The notes beneath the pieces were generated by a model that made no database searches, was not told the DNA's origin, and was given only the letters and a program-made list of their open reading frames with translations. This document shows, piece after piece, positions 1-9,925 of a DNA stretch of 64,000 nt. The stretch lies in contig CALYLW010000328.1 in the NCBI GenBank assembly GCA_944989445.1, positions 184,501 to 248,500 on the forward strand, given 5' to 3'. The DNA comes from Ampullaceana balthica (taxonomy: Eukaryota > Mollusca > Gastropoda > Lymnaeidae). Position 1 is the first letter of the stretch; each line of letters opens with the position of its first letter. The position numbers and the translations under genes are program-made.

Positions 1-180
1 TATTTTATTTAAACTCTTTTTATAAACATATTCCTGATCGGTGCGCATTATATTAAACATGTTTTAAGACACAACTGCAATTTTGTATTTCTGGATGGTC
101 TGGCGCTGCGTATTGTAATGAACATTCTTTTAGTTACGTCTCGTACATAAAGGATTTATAGTGAAAAACTTGGTTTTTTA
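1..180. repeat. Dispersed AT-rich repeat, copy 1
   Basis: This stretch is repeated in the same orientation near 3405-3590. Shared landmarks are the phrase gcattatattaaacatgttt, the core gcgctgcgtattrtaatgarca, and a right part reading ataaaggatntatagt followed by a T-rich run. The arms around the core are partly self-complementary, and in the other copy they form a perfect stem. No reading frame is evident. It is probably a short non-autonomous DNA element or a fragment of one; the family is not recognised. The following 180-540 is AT-rich with no feature seen. Confidence 0.55.
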
Positions 181-539
181 AGGGTTTTTTATATATTTTT
201 TTTTCCCTGCAAGCAGAAAAGATTATTAATTCAACAACACTTTACACAATTTGTTTTCAATATAAAAGTAACTAGTTAAGTAACTTGCCTGATCTAATGA
301 ATATCACCATCCAAGTGTCAATAAGATAAAAAAATACACAATCACAATGTCACTGTTCTCAAGAATTGTTAATATCAAACACTGCTAATAATTCCACAAT
401 GTCTGATCTTCGATGTCTGGTCAGCAACCCATTAAGTTCGTTTACAGTCCTGCACAATGAATTGTTCTCTGCGTGGTGCGATATCTGGTTGTCGTTGTCG
501 ATCTTTTAGCAGATACCAGATCTGAAGGCGAGTACACAG

Positions 540-1100
540 TTCACGGCTCACGTCGTGATGATCAACGGGAACAGCAAACCGACAGCACACGGGATGTGAA
601 CAACACATGACCACGTCCCGATGATCAACGGGAACAGCAACCCGACAGCACACGGGATGTGACAGCACAGGCCTACGTTGTGATGATCAACGGAACAGCA
701 ACCCAACAGCACACGGGATGTGACAGAACATACCTACGTTGTGATGATCAACGGGAACAGCAACCCGACAGCACACGGGATGTGACAGCACAGGCCTACG
801 TTGTGATGATCAACGGAACAGCAACCCAACAGCACACGGGATGTGACAGCACAGGCCTACGTTGTGATGATTAACGGGAACAGCAACCCGACAGCACACG
901 GGATGTGACAGCACAGGCCTACGTTGTGATGATCAACGGTAACAGCAACCCGACAGCAACGGGATGTGACAGCACAGGCCTACGTTGTGATGATCAACGG
1001 AAACAGCAACTTCACAGCACACGGGATGTGAATAGGCAAGGCCTACGTTGTGATGAACAACGGAACAGCAAATCGACAGCACACTGGACGTGAACAGCAC
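540..1100. repeat. Minisatellite, about 62-bp unit, about nine units
   Basis: The landmark gatgatcaacggraacagca recurs near 557, 620, 682, 743, 805, 867, 928, 990 and 1052, a period of about 62 bp. Each unit also holds cgacagcacacgggatgtga and, in most units, caggcctacgttgtg. The first two and last two units are the most divergent, as usual at array edges. The period is not a multiple of three and the frame changes between units, so short open frames across it are not genes. GC content is higher than in the surroundings. Confidence 0.9.
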
Positions 1101-1291
1101 TCTGGTCACCGAGCAAGGTAGAGCGCATTATACAACTACATTTTTTAAAAATAAGAGCCCATTATTCACACCTCACTCATCAAAACGTGTTGTCTCTTAA
1201 TACACTGACTTGCTTTGAATCGAGTCCCTCTGTTCTGGATGTGTGATGTTGGCTCTGAACTTGAGTTCCTTGTTACCTCGGTCAACAAATT

Positions 1292-1309
1292 ATCCCGGAC
1301 GAGCCCCCA
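1292..1309 (-). other. Primer-binding site, tRNA-Pro type
   Basis: On the minus strand this reads TGGGGGCTCGTCCGGGAT, the 18 nt complementary to the 3' end of tRNA-Pro that many retroviruses and LTR retrotransposons use as primer. It lies one base beyond an LTR-like end, which is the expected spacing. It shows that the neighbouring 259-bp block is an LTR and gives its orientation. The internal region continues leftwards for less than about 200 bp before the minisatellite; no coding sequence is seen. Confidence 0.75.
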
Positions 1310-1310
1310 A

Positions 1311-1569
1311 TGTCGAGTTCTAGGGTATTGTTGACTCACAAGGCTTGCACTCAATAAACCAGAACACCATTAGATGAATCTATCATTTATTTGAAACAAT
1401 GCATAATAACAACTCTGTCCTTTCATCCACTACCAAAAACCGTCCCTTCTATTTACGTCATCTTCCCCACACTACTTCACACTAAAACATGTGTCAACAA
1501 TAGTGCGCACCGGCGCAACATTCTAACATTAACATTCCCAAGGCGGGAAAACCCCATTATACTATAACA
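1311..1569 (-). repeat. LTR of a retroelement with tRNA-Pro primer, internal region lost
   Basis: Read on the minus strand the block starts TGTTATAGT and ends CTCGACA, giving TG...CA ends, and contains an AATAAA polyadenylation signal about two thirds along. It is directly followed by a tRNA-Pro primer-binding site. Only one LTR is present, the interior is truncated, and no TSD can be tested because one side is missing. It could be Gypsy-, BEL- or retrovirus-like; no coding sequence remains to decide. Confidence 0.65.
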
Positions 1570-1589
1570 TTTCCCTGAAAGACATTTCA

Positions 1590-1715
1590 CGTAATGCCAT
1601 TGAGCTGAAATTTTGCGCATGGACTCGTGTTACCTAACAAAGCATCGTATCAAAATTTCATAGCGATGAAACGTAACGTAATTAAATTAATGAATTTTTA
1701 GTTTATCTCTATATA
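1590..1715 (+). repeat. Dispersed repeat 'gagctgaaattt', copy 1
   Basis: This is one of four related segments. The order of landmarks is gagctgaaatttt, cgtgttacctaacaaagcat, tcaaaatttcatagcgatga, taattaaattaatgaattttta, then tatctctatataacatg. Related segments lie at 3178-3322 (same strand), 4840-4965 (reversed) and 38452-38540 (reversed, partial). No coding potential. It is probably the end of a DNA transposon or Helitron-like element; the family is not recognised. From 1715 to 3178 I see only AT-rich sequence and one short hairpin at 2441-2463. Confidence 0.55.
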
Positions 1716-2440
1716 ACATGTGTAATTCAACCTCACAGTTTGTTATTGTTTTTCTTCCACATGCCAGGTGAGTTCACGCGTGGACGCCAGCGATCGATGT
1801 CCTCACCCCTCCCAACTTCACCCGGTTTTAAAGACAGGGGAGATAATTCGTTTTCAGTCTGTAAATTTTTGTCACGTTTGAACATAATCAATAATATTAG
1901 GTATGTCTCTCTCTATAAATAGTCAAAAACTTTGTATTTACGTGGTTGTTTAATTACTTTTTACTTCCAATAATTTGTCAGTGATGGGTCGATTAATCGT
2001 TAAAAATTATTAATTGAGAAATTAATCGTTAATTTCCGCAGCCCTAATATTTATATATATAAATTTAATGTATTTCTACGTCGTAACTAATCTTATTTGT
2101 ATTTCCCATGTATTTTTCATGATATGATGATAAATTAGTTTAACAAGAGCAATTTTATTTCCTCATAATACAAAGTAGTCAAAATACATTTTTTTTATCA
2201 ATGAACATTCAACTTTGTTTTGTACATATTTTTTGACATACACGTGGCGTAAAAAATGTGACGCTGCGTTCATCGATGCTACATATACCATAAGACAGCA
2301 CACAGAGCCTCATCAGTCAGCAAACGACTATGATATTACTTCCTTATTGGAATGTGATACGCTACGCCCCCATTTTCGGGTTTCATTAGACTGTTGGCTC
2401 TCTGATATAAATAAGTGGTTTTTGTTTGAATTTTAGGCAT

Positions 2441-2463
2441 GCGAACCAAAAAAAAAGGTTCGC
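2441..2463. other. Perfect 7-bp hairpin with A9 loop
   Basis: The arms are gcgaacc and ggttcgc, exactly complementary, separated by nine adenines. It lies in AT-rich DNA with no coding sequence nearby. The transcript of either strand would form a short stem-loop. There is no T-run after the stem, so nothing supports a terminator role. Confidence 0.5.
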
Positions 2464-3177
2464 CTTCGTTGCTATAAGCTATTCCATATCTTCGAATGCT
2501 CGCTAGTGTGGACTCATTTTTTTATATAACAGAATGCGTAAGTGATATTTTACAAATACACTTATTATTTGTAATTATATAGTATGAATGACCATTTGTA
2601 ATTAGACTTTAACTATTCTAGCAACGAAGCTTTAAATAGTTTCTCTTTTTCATAACAAGTCATTTACAGCCATGCGTAAGTTATTTTATTTTTAGCCGCT
2701 AGGCTTTTGGTCAAATTATATTTTTAATGAATTTAGGATATTTTGATGATTGCAAAATCCTTTAAGAAATGTAGTAATTCAAACATTCCACCATTCATGA
2801 AATGTCACTCTGATTTCAAGCCTTTGTTCAAGTAGTATGACGAGATGGTATTAATAATAAAATATATGATATAAAATTTGTATTATAAGCATATTGTACA
2901 GTTATAATGCTCTTCAGAAATGTGCACGTGTTAATCGATTATTAAGTTATGCACATTGACAAACGTACCACACTTTGTCTTTGTTAGGTAAATATACTTT
3001 AATTTCATTTTTTAGATTGAAATTAAAACGTATTTTATGATATGGATCATTTTCCTGAAATTTCACGCATTCTTTTTCAATCCTTTATATTAACTTGTGG
3101 TGTCCGTTTGATCCCTTGCTGGATTGTTTGATTGATTGCCGAGAAATGTTTGGATCGATTTTTAACATATTTCCTCG

Positions 3178-3322
3178 TATACTAGCGAGCTGAAATTTTA
3201 CAGGCAGACTCATGGCGATGAAAAAAAATGATGTATAAAAAATTCAGATAAATCGAATGTACCGCAATTAAATTAATGAATTTTTAGATTATCTTTATTT
3301 ATCTCTATGTAACATGTTAATT
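3178..3322 (+). repeat. Dispersed repeat 'gagctgaaattt', copy 2
   Basis: It shares with the 1590-1715 copy the phrases gagctgaaatttt, the block aattaaattaatgaattttta and tatctctatgtaacatgtt, in the same order and orientation. The middle is shorter and more divergent. It is immediately followed by sequence of the other dispersed repeat (3353 onwards), so the two families may be parts of one larger element. Confidence 0.5.
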
Positions 3323-3352
3323 TTTGTGCTTGAGTGTCGCGGTGCGTATTAT

Positions 3353-3600
3353 ATTAAACAACATTTTGTCACGCAAAAAGGTGCGTATTATATTGACAAT
3401 ACTTTAAAAAATATATTCCCGATTGGTGTGCATTATATTAAACATGTTTAAGGAGACATAACTAAAATTTTGTATTTTTGGATTGTATTGCGCTGCGTAT
3501 TATAATGAGCATTTTTTAGTTATGTCTCCTATATAAAGGATGTATAGTCACAAACTTGTTTTTTTATGGTTTTTTTTATTATATCTTAAAGTTAACATTG
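3353..3600. repeat. Dispersed AT-rich repeat, copy 2
   Basis: It matches 1-180 in the same orientation (gcattatattaaacatgttt, gcgctgcgtattataatgagca, tataaaggatgtatagt). Two shorter echoes of ggtgcgtattatatt precede it. Part of it, reversed, recurs near 4575-4620 (gtttttgactataat...). The core is flanked by perfect 17-bp inverted arms. Probably a small non-autonomous element. The following 3600-4080 is AT-rich with no feature recognised. Confidence 0.55.
3451..3530. repeat. 17-bp perfect inverted repeat
   Basis: The arms aggagacataactaaaa (3451-3467) and ttttagttatgtctcct (3514-3530) are exact reverse complements around a 46-nt spacer that holds the conserved repeat core. The copy at the left edge of the window has the same layout with a degraded stem, so the hairpin is a feature of the family. 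Confidence 0.75.
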
Positions 3601-4084
3601 CAAGAGAGGGATATAAAAATTGTTGTTTTTTTTCACAAAAAACACCAAAAAATGTCAATTATTGTCATTAAAATTGCAAATTCTCTGTAAAACACTTTAT
3701 TACACATGTTTATACAATCTATATTTCATTTTACAAGATTATTTTTTACTATTAAAATTTAAAATAATACTTTATTAAAATACTTACCTTGAAACGTAAA
3801 CAAAGAAAATAGTAGTACGTATAGTAGTGCCATGAGTAATTATCTGAAAACACAAAAAATAAATGAAGTGTTTTCTTTAAATAAATTATTATTTTTACAC
3901 GGCCCTTAATTTAGTTTTGTATAAGCTATATAAATAGTATTTTATTAATCTCACTGCCATTAAACGTTGGGAAGTTTTTGAGTACGCTCCCGTTAAGTCT
4001 TCTGGCATTAAATTTTTTTTTAAAAGCCTTTATTTAATTTGGGGCCGGTTGCCCTAAATGTATTTTTTCAACGTCAGTTATATA

Positions 4085-4490
4085 GACTTTATTTTAAACA
4101 GTGGCTACTGGGTAAATGGATTGATTATTGACCAAATTTGATATACAAAATTAAATTCTATAGGGTATTTACTCATAACGTCTGTTCTTTCGTGGCCGGG
4201 GCTCAAAGTAATTTTGTGTAAACTTTTAAAGCTTTATTTACCTAAGGCTTTAAAAAAATACATATTGTTGCTTATCTCCATTATGACCTAGATTGAAATC
4301 ATCAGGTCATAGGAGATATGCACTTCCTGAACCCATTTTGCACAGGGGCCCTTAAAGTCATTTCATTAATCATTTTAATTTTAAACGACCTTGACAAATA
4401 TTGAGAAATAAGTATATCCATCATGACCCAGATTGAAATGAAGTGGTGTTTTGAATTGGTGTCATGTGGGTTCTTAACGATAACTGAAAT
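4085..4490. repeat. Dispersed degenerate repeat with internal duplication, copy 1
   Basis: The motif 'tctccattatgacctagattgaaatca' recurs about 150 bp later as 'tatccatcatgacccagattgaaatg', so the copy is internally duplicated. Related wording is found at 46045-46480 and 52230-52580, and a single motif near 54970. All are non-coding and diverged. The phrase 'tactgggtaaa...gattgat' is shared at the left end. The family is not recognised; it has the character of the non-coding part of an old transposon. Confidence 0.45.
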
Positions 4491-4839
4491 CATAATGTTC
4501 CGCTGCGCATCGCGGATATTTTTCTAGTTATTTAATAAAACATACCTATGAATAAAACAAACCCGTAAAAACAAAGTTTTTGACTATAATTCCCTTATAT
4601 ATGAGTCATAATTAAAAGTATTGATCATCTTCAAACGCGACAAATTTTTACAGACTGTATCTGCCTTAACTCCTGCTGTATAACCGGGGGGGGGGAGAGG
4701 TGAAAGATCTGGTCACCGATCTCTGGACTGAGCTCAGTGTGACACGTAAAATGTAAACAAAAGCACGCCGGTACTTCGATGGGTCGCGTCAACGCGCGAA
4801 CTGAGCTCTAACGTGAAATAGAATTACATACCTCGTATA

Positions 4840-4965
4840 GAGATAATTTAAAAATGCATAATTTAATTACGGTACGTTCGATCGATCTGAAATTTTGATA
4901 AGATGCATTGTTTGGTGAGACGTGTTAGTGTCACAAATTTCAGCTCGATCGGATCACGGAAAGTG
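4840..4965 (-). repeat. Dispersed repeat 'gagctgaaattt', copy 3 (reversed)
   Basis: Its reverse complement follows the copy at 1590-1715 closely through all landmarks: gagctgaaattt, a variant of cgtgttacctaacaaagcat, tcaaaatttca, taattaaatta and the tatctcta end. The inverted orientation relative to copies 1 and 2 raises the possibility that pairs formed the ends of one element, but the spacing is inconsistent. From 4965 to 5780 there is a GA-rich microsatellite-like patch near 5005-5040, two G/C runs and AT-rich DNA, with nothing else recognised. Confidence 0.5.
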
Positions 4966-5785
4966 GGTCATTTTTAACTTTTGTTTTTCCACCCGCCCAA
5001 GACAGAGAGACAGAGATCACGACAGACAGACAGAGAGAGACGGCAGTGAAGTTAATATAAGGGATTTAAAAAAGTAAGGAATTTTATGAGGTACTGATTT
5101 CTCTACTCTTTTTTTTTACAGGCACTTTTTACAGAAGATTATTGCGTCCTTCACTTATTCATGGTTTGTGTCTGATGTTGCATTTTTATTTAAGTTTTAA
5201 ATGTCGATAAAGTGTTGATTTTCTTTATTTCCTCAGGCAATGTGTTGGTTCATGCATACAGAAATTTAAAAGTGTTTCTATCCCTATTTATGTCTGAGGG
5301 TTGTATTGACATAATGTCTTTGTCTTGTATTTTTTAATATAATTATTATATACTGCCTTATATATTGTTTCTACTTTACACTTTTTTTTTCTTCTAGCCT
5401 ATAGTGTTTCAAGTATAATAATATATTTAAGAGTTTTATTCTTGTCAGTTTTTAATAATCTACACTAATGAATATGACAGTTCTTATTTGGATGTGTACT
5501 AGTTTATCAATATTTTATTTGGTGGATGGATCCCAAACAGAAGATGCATATTCTTGTACTGGTTTGATCAAAGTGAGTTAGAATTAAGGCCTTTTATTTT
5601 TATTACATCATGACGTGAATATTCCAAGATAATTTCTGATTTATTGAAATCACAAAGGGCCATAAAAGCTGGGAACCCCCCCCCCACCCCCGGAGCGGTC
5701 GTTTCTGAAGCGGCCACCTGGACATCCAGGACATAAAGTCTAAGATGCCTCCCACTAGATTGACCTCACAAGTGGGTGGAATTTC

Positions 5786-6338
5786 TGTCAGGGGTATGAG
5801 AATCACTGAGTGAATGCTTGTTGACTGGAGGGACACTTTTCATGAATATAATGTTGAGTGAACTCCCGGTCACACGGGTGTGTGACTAGAGGATACGCCA
5901 AGGTCAGTTGAGACCAGTTTTGGGGTTAAAAGGGAAGAGTTGAGTAGAGACGAGTTGGCACAGTTGTGCAGAATCAGACCGGTCGGAGCAGACCGGGTAG
6001 TTGCAGAGTTGCAGTAACACAGAGTTGAGGTTTTAGCGTCACCCAGAAGCGGTCGGGTCAGACCCGGGGGGACTTAGACACTGTGTTTCAAGAGGAGTTG
6101 AGCAGCAGCCCTGGAGCGGTCGGGTCGGACCGAGGGCCTGGTCGTGAAGAAACTATAATGTCGGGTTGTGTGTACAGCCAGTGGTATAAAGGTGTAATTG
6201 CTGTCTAGGCAGGACAGCCAGTTTGTACAGATGTATAGTATAATCAACATTGAATTGTTACTTAGACTTGTGTCATCTCTTGACTGTTGTGTGTAGCAGA
6301 GAGCAAGGCAACAATCCACATACCATCGAGACATAACA
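5786..6338 (+). repeat. CC-LTR copy 1, 5' LTR
   Basis: It starts TGTCAGGGGTATGAG and ends GACATAACA. It matches the 3' LTR at 9926-10466 nearly throughout and matches, in reverse, the LTRs at 29631-30064 and 35015-35546. Repeated phrases include cggtcgggtcggaccgag and ctggtcgtgaagaaac. The LTR is about 550 bp. The usual promoter and polyadenylation roles of an LTR are inferred from the family type; no TATA box stands out. Confidence 0.92.
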
Positions 6339-6356
6339 TGGGGCCCCGTCGTTCAA
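6339..6356 (+). other. CC-LTR copy 1 primer-binding site
   Basis: It begins directly after the LTR with TGGGGCCCCGTCG. The other copy has TGGGGGCCCGTGG at the same place. Position and the TGG start fit a tRNA primer-binding site; I cannot name the tRNA. It is not the tRNA-Pro site seen at 1292-1309. Confidence 0.6.
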
Positions 6357-6579
6357 CTAGTCTCAGATTTGCCTAGCACTGCCAATACTACAAGAAACAT
6401 TACGGGAGATTCGACGGAACCACGTCAGCTCAGCGGTATGTGCGTCCGTACTTGCCAGTACATCGATTTTGATACAGACTTCTGTATCCATCAAACAAGT
6501 CGCTAACACGATCATCGCAATCGTGTAGGGCATAGGCCTTGTAACAGAAGCAACACAACAACGACGACGGAACCAGCGA

Positions 6580-7055
6580 CGAACACGGGCAGTCAGGGCG
6601 ACGATGAGCGTATCAGGAAATTTTATGACAGATGGTGCCTAGCAAGTCCCTGGAGTACTGAACACTACCAGCCAGAAGAACAACTACGAGACACAACGAG
6701 GATATAACGACGCAGCAGTGGAAGCCATACAAACTGTACCCAGAGGAGCATCGCAGGAGTATCGAACACTAACTAAGACAGTAACACCTTTCGTAACAGG
6801 AGTAGACTACAGCCAGGACAACCTCCAGCCAGGAAAATCTCGAGGAAATAAACAGTACTATGTGAAAAGTGAAATGCAAGTGTTTTTTTTACTTGATGAA
6901 TTCCTCTTATATATGGACACTGTGAGTGCAATGTGAATTTCCTTTATGTATGGATAGTATGTATGAGTTTTATTCCTATACATTAGGCAAGTACAAACAA
7001 ATTTTTTATGAAAGATTGTTAAAAGTGTAAATTACTGGTAAAATATAAGATTAAT
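6580..7055 (+). pseudogene. CC-LTR copy 1 leader with conserved coding-like segment
   Basis: Around 6596-6700 one frame reads RIRKFYDRWCLASPWSTE, followed by HYQPEEQLRD. The second copy (minus strand near 34640-34720) has a matching SDRWYRLASPGNTE and GQIRD in its own frame. Conservation of the protein reading against differing DNA suggests this was coding and may be an N-terminal part of the coiled-coil product or a separate short gene. Stops now separate it from the main frame. Function unknown. Confidence 0.4.
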
Positions 7056-7059
7056 TGGT

Positions 7060-8815
7060 TAGATATTAAGATAATCATGAAAACTAGATTTAAAAAGAAA
7101 ATACAAGAGTTGGAAAATATTATAGTGGACTTTAGAGAAAGGGGAGAAAAATAGGACAGTTAGAGGAGCAGGATTTAAACAAATTCGTACTAGAACAGTG
7201 GATAAAATAGGAAGAAGACGAACGAGAAAATAAGAGAAGACAGGAAGAAGACAGGAAGAAGACGAACGAGAAAATAAGAGAAGACAGGAAGAAGACGAAC
7301 GAGAAAATAAGAGAAGACAGGAGGAAGACGAACGGGAAGAAAAGAGAAGACAGGTGGAAGAAGAACGATAAGTAAAGAAAAGATATGTAAAAGACAAACG
7401 AGAACATAAGAGAAAACAGGAAGAGACGGGCATTAGAAAACATGAAGAGACAATGAGAAAATTGCGGGCAGAAAGACGAAGAAGGTCTAGAGAGAATAAT
7501 GAAGACTGGGACAGTGACAAAAGTTATACAATTTGTGAGACGCATGGGAATAAAAAATTAAGTTTCACTGAAGTAGCTGAAAAAACAAGAAATTATCGTT
7601 AAATAAACCGAACTAGAAAATCACAAGGGTACATTTAGTGACCAAGAAGCAATATGGTGCAGTGCTCAAAGTAGATTAGCAGAACTAGAAAAGAAAGGCA
7701 AAGAGCACAAAACAGAACTTGATGAAAATGAAGTCGAGTCACGGAATTTAAAAATGAAAATTAACATAATAAACAATCAATTACTTGAAAAGGATGAACT
7801 ATTAGGAAAAGTACACTTATAATTAAACGACAAAAACGTAGAAACCACGAATATTTTAGCAGAATTTGCTCATAGAGAAGAGAGTTATGGGTTAAAATGG
7901 AACGGTACACTTAGAGAAGACAGTGCTGAAAATTGGAGAAGGGTTATAGAAAAGTATGAAACAAAGCTGAACCTAATGGCAAAAGATTATGACAATTGGG
8001 ACAAAGAATTACTGATAGGTAAGGAGAAAGTAAAGACGGAGTAAAACGTATACTTAAACGAAACTGAAATTGAGTTTAATAAAATGAAAATTAAAATTAA
8101 CTCAATGGAGAAAGAGTTGTCTAGAGTAATACAGATACTCAAAGTTATAGAGGGAACATTGTCAGAGCTGGTCATAAACATAAGTAATGCAAACTAGAAC
8201 CGCGAAGAACTGAAAAAACGTGAAATCGAAAAAGATGAGCTAGTGAGAACATTGCAGAATAAAATAAAAGAAAAAGAAAGAAAAAACAGAGGAATGGAAG
8301 AAATATTGACTCAGAAAGAAGAGGAAATTGGTGAAATAAAACGAAACATAACAATTAAAGAAGATGTCAATACGGAAATGTGGAGAATTGTTAAAGAAAA
8401 AGAAGAAATAAATTATGATTTAAGTCTGAAATCAGAAGCGAAAGATGATGAAATTTTGAGTTTAAAAGAAATTCTAAGAGACAAGGAAATTATTGTCGAA
8501 AATCGACAAGCTTACCAGAATAAAAGTGAGATTCAACATGGTGGGGAAAAGGGGATAGCCCTAAATAAAGAAATTCATGAGAACCGCGGCAGCAAGTCCA
8601 CACAAGACAATGAAATGTGCTCAGCGGGGGATAGTTTTGAATTGATGAACGCAGTCTACGATTATGACCTTCATAGCAGGGCAAACATGACTCAGTTAAA
8701 CAGGGACACGGACAATGACACAATACGGTCAAGACAGGCGGGAAAAAATCACACCGTGACCAACAAAAGCTCGCAGGACAGGAGTCAGAACCAGGTTAGG
8801 GTCAAGTCGCGATAG
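7060..8815 (+). pseudogene. CC-LTR copy 1 coiled-coil protein, broken
   Basis: The frame begins near MKTRFKKKIQ, matching MENTRFKKRIQ in copy 2, and runs with several stops and frame changes to a final open stretch of 190 codons (8243-8815). Recognisable shared blocks are EAIWCSAQSRLAELEKKGK, NLKMKINIINNQLLEKDE, MAKDYDNWDKELL and a C-terminal DLHSRANMTQLNRD/RSRQA region that matches HSRANKELHRD/RSRQT in copy 2. Composition is dominated by K, E, R, N and Q with heptad-like spacing, as in long coiled coils. About 1.3 kb of the copy 2 gene is absent here. No enzyme motif is visible. Role inferred: a structural, gag-like or self-associating protein. Confidence 0.65.
7207..7365 (+). repeat. 33-bp tandem repeat encoding an 11-residue coiled-coil unit
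   Basis: The unit gaagaagacgaacgagaaaa plus taagagaagacag recurs about four times with small changes and one short 12-bp insert. In one frame it spells variants of EEDERENKRRQ, although TAA replaces a lysine codon in some units. Copy 2 holds a shorter version (ERENKRRHVEDERENKRRQ). An 11-residue period fits a hendecad coiled coil. Confidence 0.75.
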
Positions 8816-8860
8816 GTTGACCAAAGGACACGTAACGTCTTTGCGGACCCGTTACGTGTA

Positions 8861-9103
8861 ATGTTTTTGTTGATAGTTCTAGGGAAAATATTGAGTCCGG
8901 CTTTGGAAAATCGCAGGTTCTCTGATAGATTAAAACACAAAAACATGTTTTTGATAGTTCAACAAGTAAAAATCAAAGGAGGTCAAAGTGAGTTTGACAC
9001 TAGTGGCGGTATAGTTATAGCCATGTGGGAAGTGCCGCGTAGGCATGAGCTAGAACACAGCCTGTATAACGGTTTCCAGGGTCGTTTTTTTTGTTTAGGA
9101 TAG
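8861..9103 (+). CDS. CC-LTR copy 1 short second frame (80 codons)
   Basis: It starts MFLLIV, a short hydrophobic stretch, and ends with a block reading DTSGGIVIAMWEVPRRH and then LYNGFQGRF. In the second copy the same MFLLIV occurs at the end of the large frame, while the DTSGGIVI/EVPRRH block is conserved in a different frame downstream. Conservation of both blocks between copies supports real coding in the ancestor, probably a protein of about 110 residues. It is not recognised as protease, envelope or RNA-binding protein. It may be a C-terminal extension of the main protein. Confidence 0.45.
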   Translation: MFLLIVLGKILSPALENRRFSDRLKHKNMFLIVQQVKIKGGQSEFDTSGGIVIAMWEVPRRHELEHSLYNGFQGRFFCLG

Positions 9104-9909
9104 GGGACAAACGTAATATCCCACCTTAAATACAATGGCTATGATTTTTTGTTAATGTTATGAATTTTTTGTGCCTGTGTATTGATGTACATGACTATGA
9201 ATATTTTTATTTTTTTTTGATGATGATGACGATGTGTTTTTTTTGATAAATACGATAAGTGATAATTAGGCAGTTTTGGTTAGAACTTGTTGGGTCCGGG
9301 TGACCTCGTGCCATTTTTTTTTACTTGTATTGATGAGGTGACCTTGTTGCCAGTAGTATAGGCTCATGGCCATTGGGTTAATTATGAAAGAAATGTTTCG
9401 CCTTGGAGACATCAGGACAATTTCAATTTTGATTATAAGGATATGCATTGATATGTTCTGCTGAAAATAATGTTCATTATTATGAATATTGATGATTATA
9501 TTGATTATGAATTGACGATTTATGATTCTGATTATGCTTTAAGATTTTTGTGATGAGTGTCATATTATGTTTATGACGATACAGATACGGTTATAACCAA
9601 ATACGAAAGGGTTATAAAAGGGTCCCTCTATGGGGACGTTAAAGATACATAGGAGAACAGTGACTGTTCCGTATAGGTCCCATGATGTGAACAGAGCTAG
9701 TTGTAATTAAGTGTATACTTAATTGCAATGTTGGGTCTTATGATTATTTTCAGGGCAGGTTGTTACAGATAACACGCTCATGTATTCAAACTTGCAATTG
9801 TACATAATTAACATGTTTTTGGGTGTGAAGGTGTAAATACAGTTATTTCATACCCTGACTTTTTGTTGTTGTTGTAAATAGAAGATTCTAAAAGTTAGTA
9901 AAAATCTAA

Positions 9910-9925
9910 GGAAAGAGGGGGGACA
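9910..9925 (+). other. CC-LTR copy 1 polypurine tract
   Basis: GGAAAGAGGGGGGACA ends at the base before the 3' LTR. The second copy has GGGAAGAGGGGGGACA at the equivalent place. This is the expected primer for plus-strand DNA synthesis in LTR elements. Confidence 0.85.

Noticed and set aside
659..1093. Short open frames over the minisatellite
   Set aside because: The repeat period is not a multiple of three and the frame is lost between units.
540..1100. Regular repeats resembling a CRISPR array
   Set aside because: The whole 62-bp unit is repeated with no variable spacers, no cas genes are present, and the setting is eukaryotic.
2215..2436. 73-codon frame with ordinary-looking composition
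   Set aside because: No motif, no second copy and no splice context; no support for coding.
7059..7545. Two minus-strand frames of 153 and 137 codons rich in S, L and F
   Set aside because: Antisense of the 33-bp repeat and coiled-coil relic of CC-LTR copy 1; low-complexity translation.
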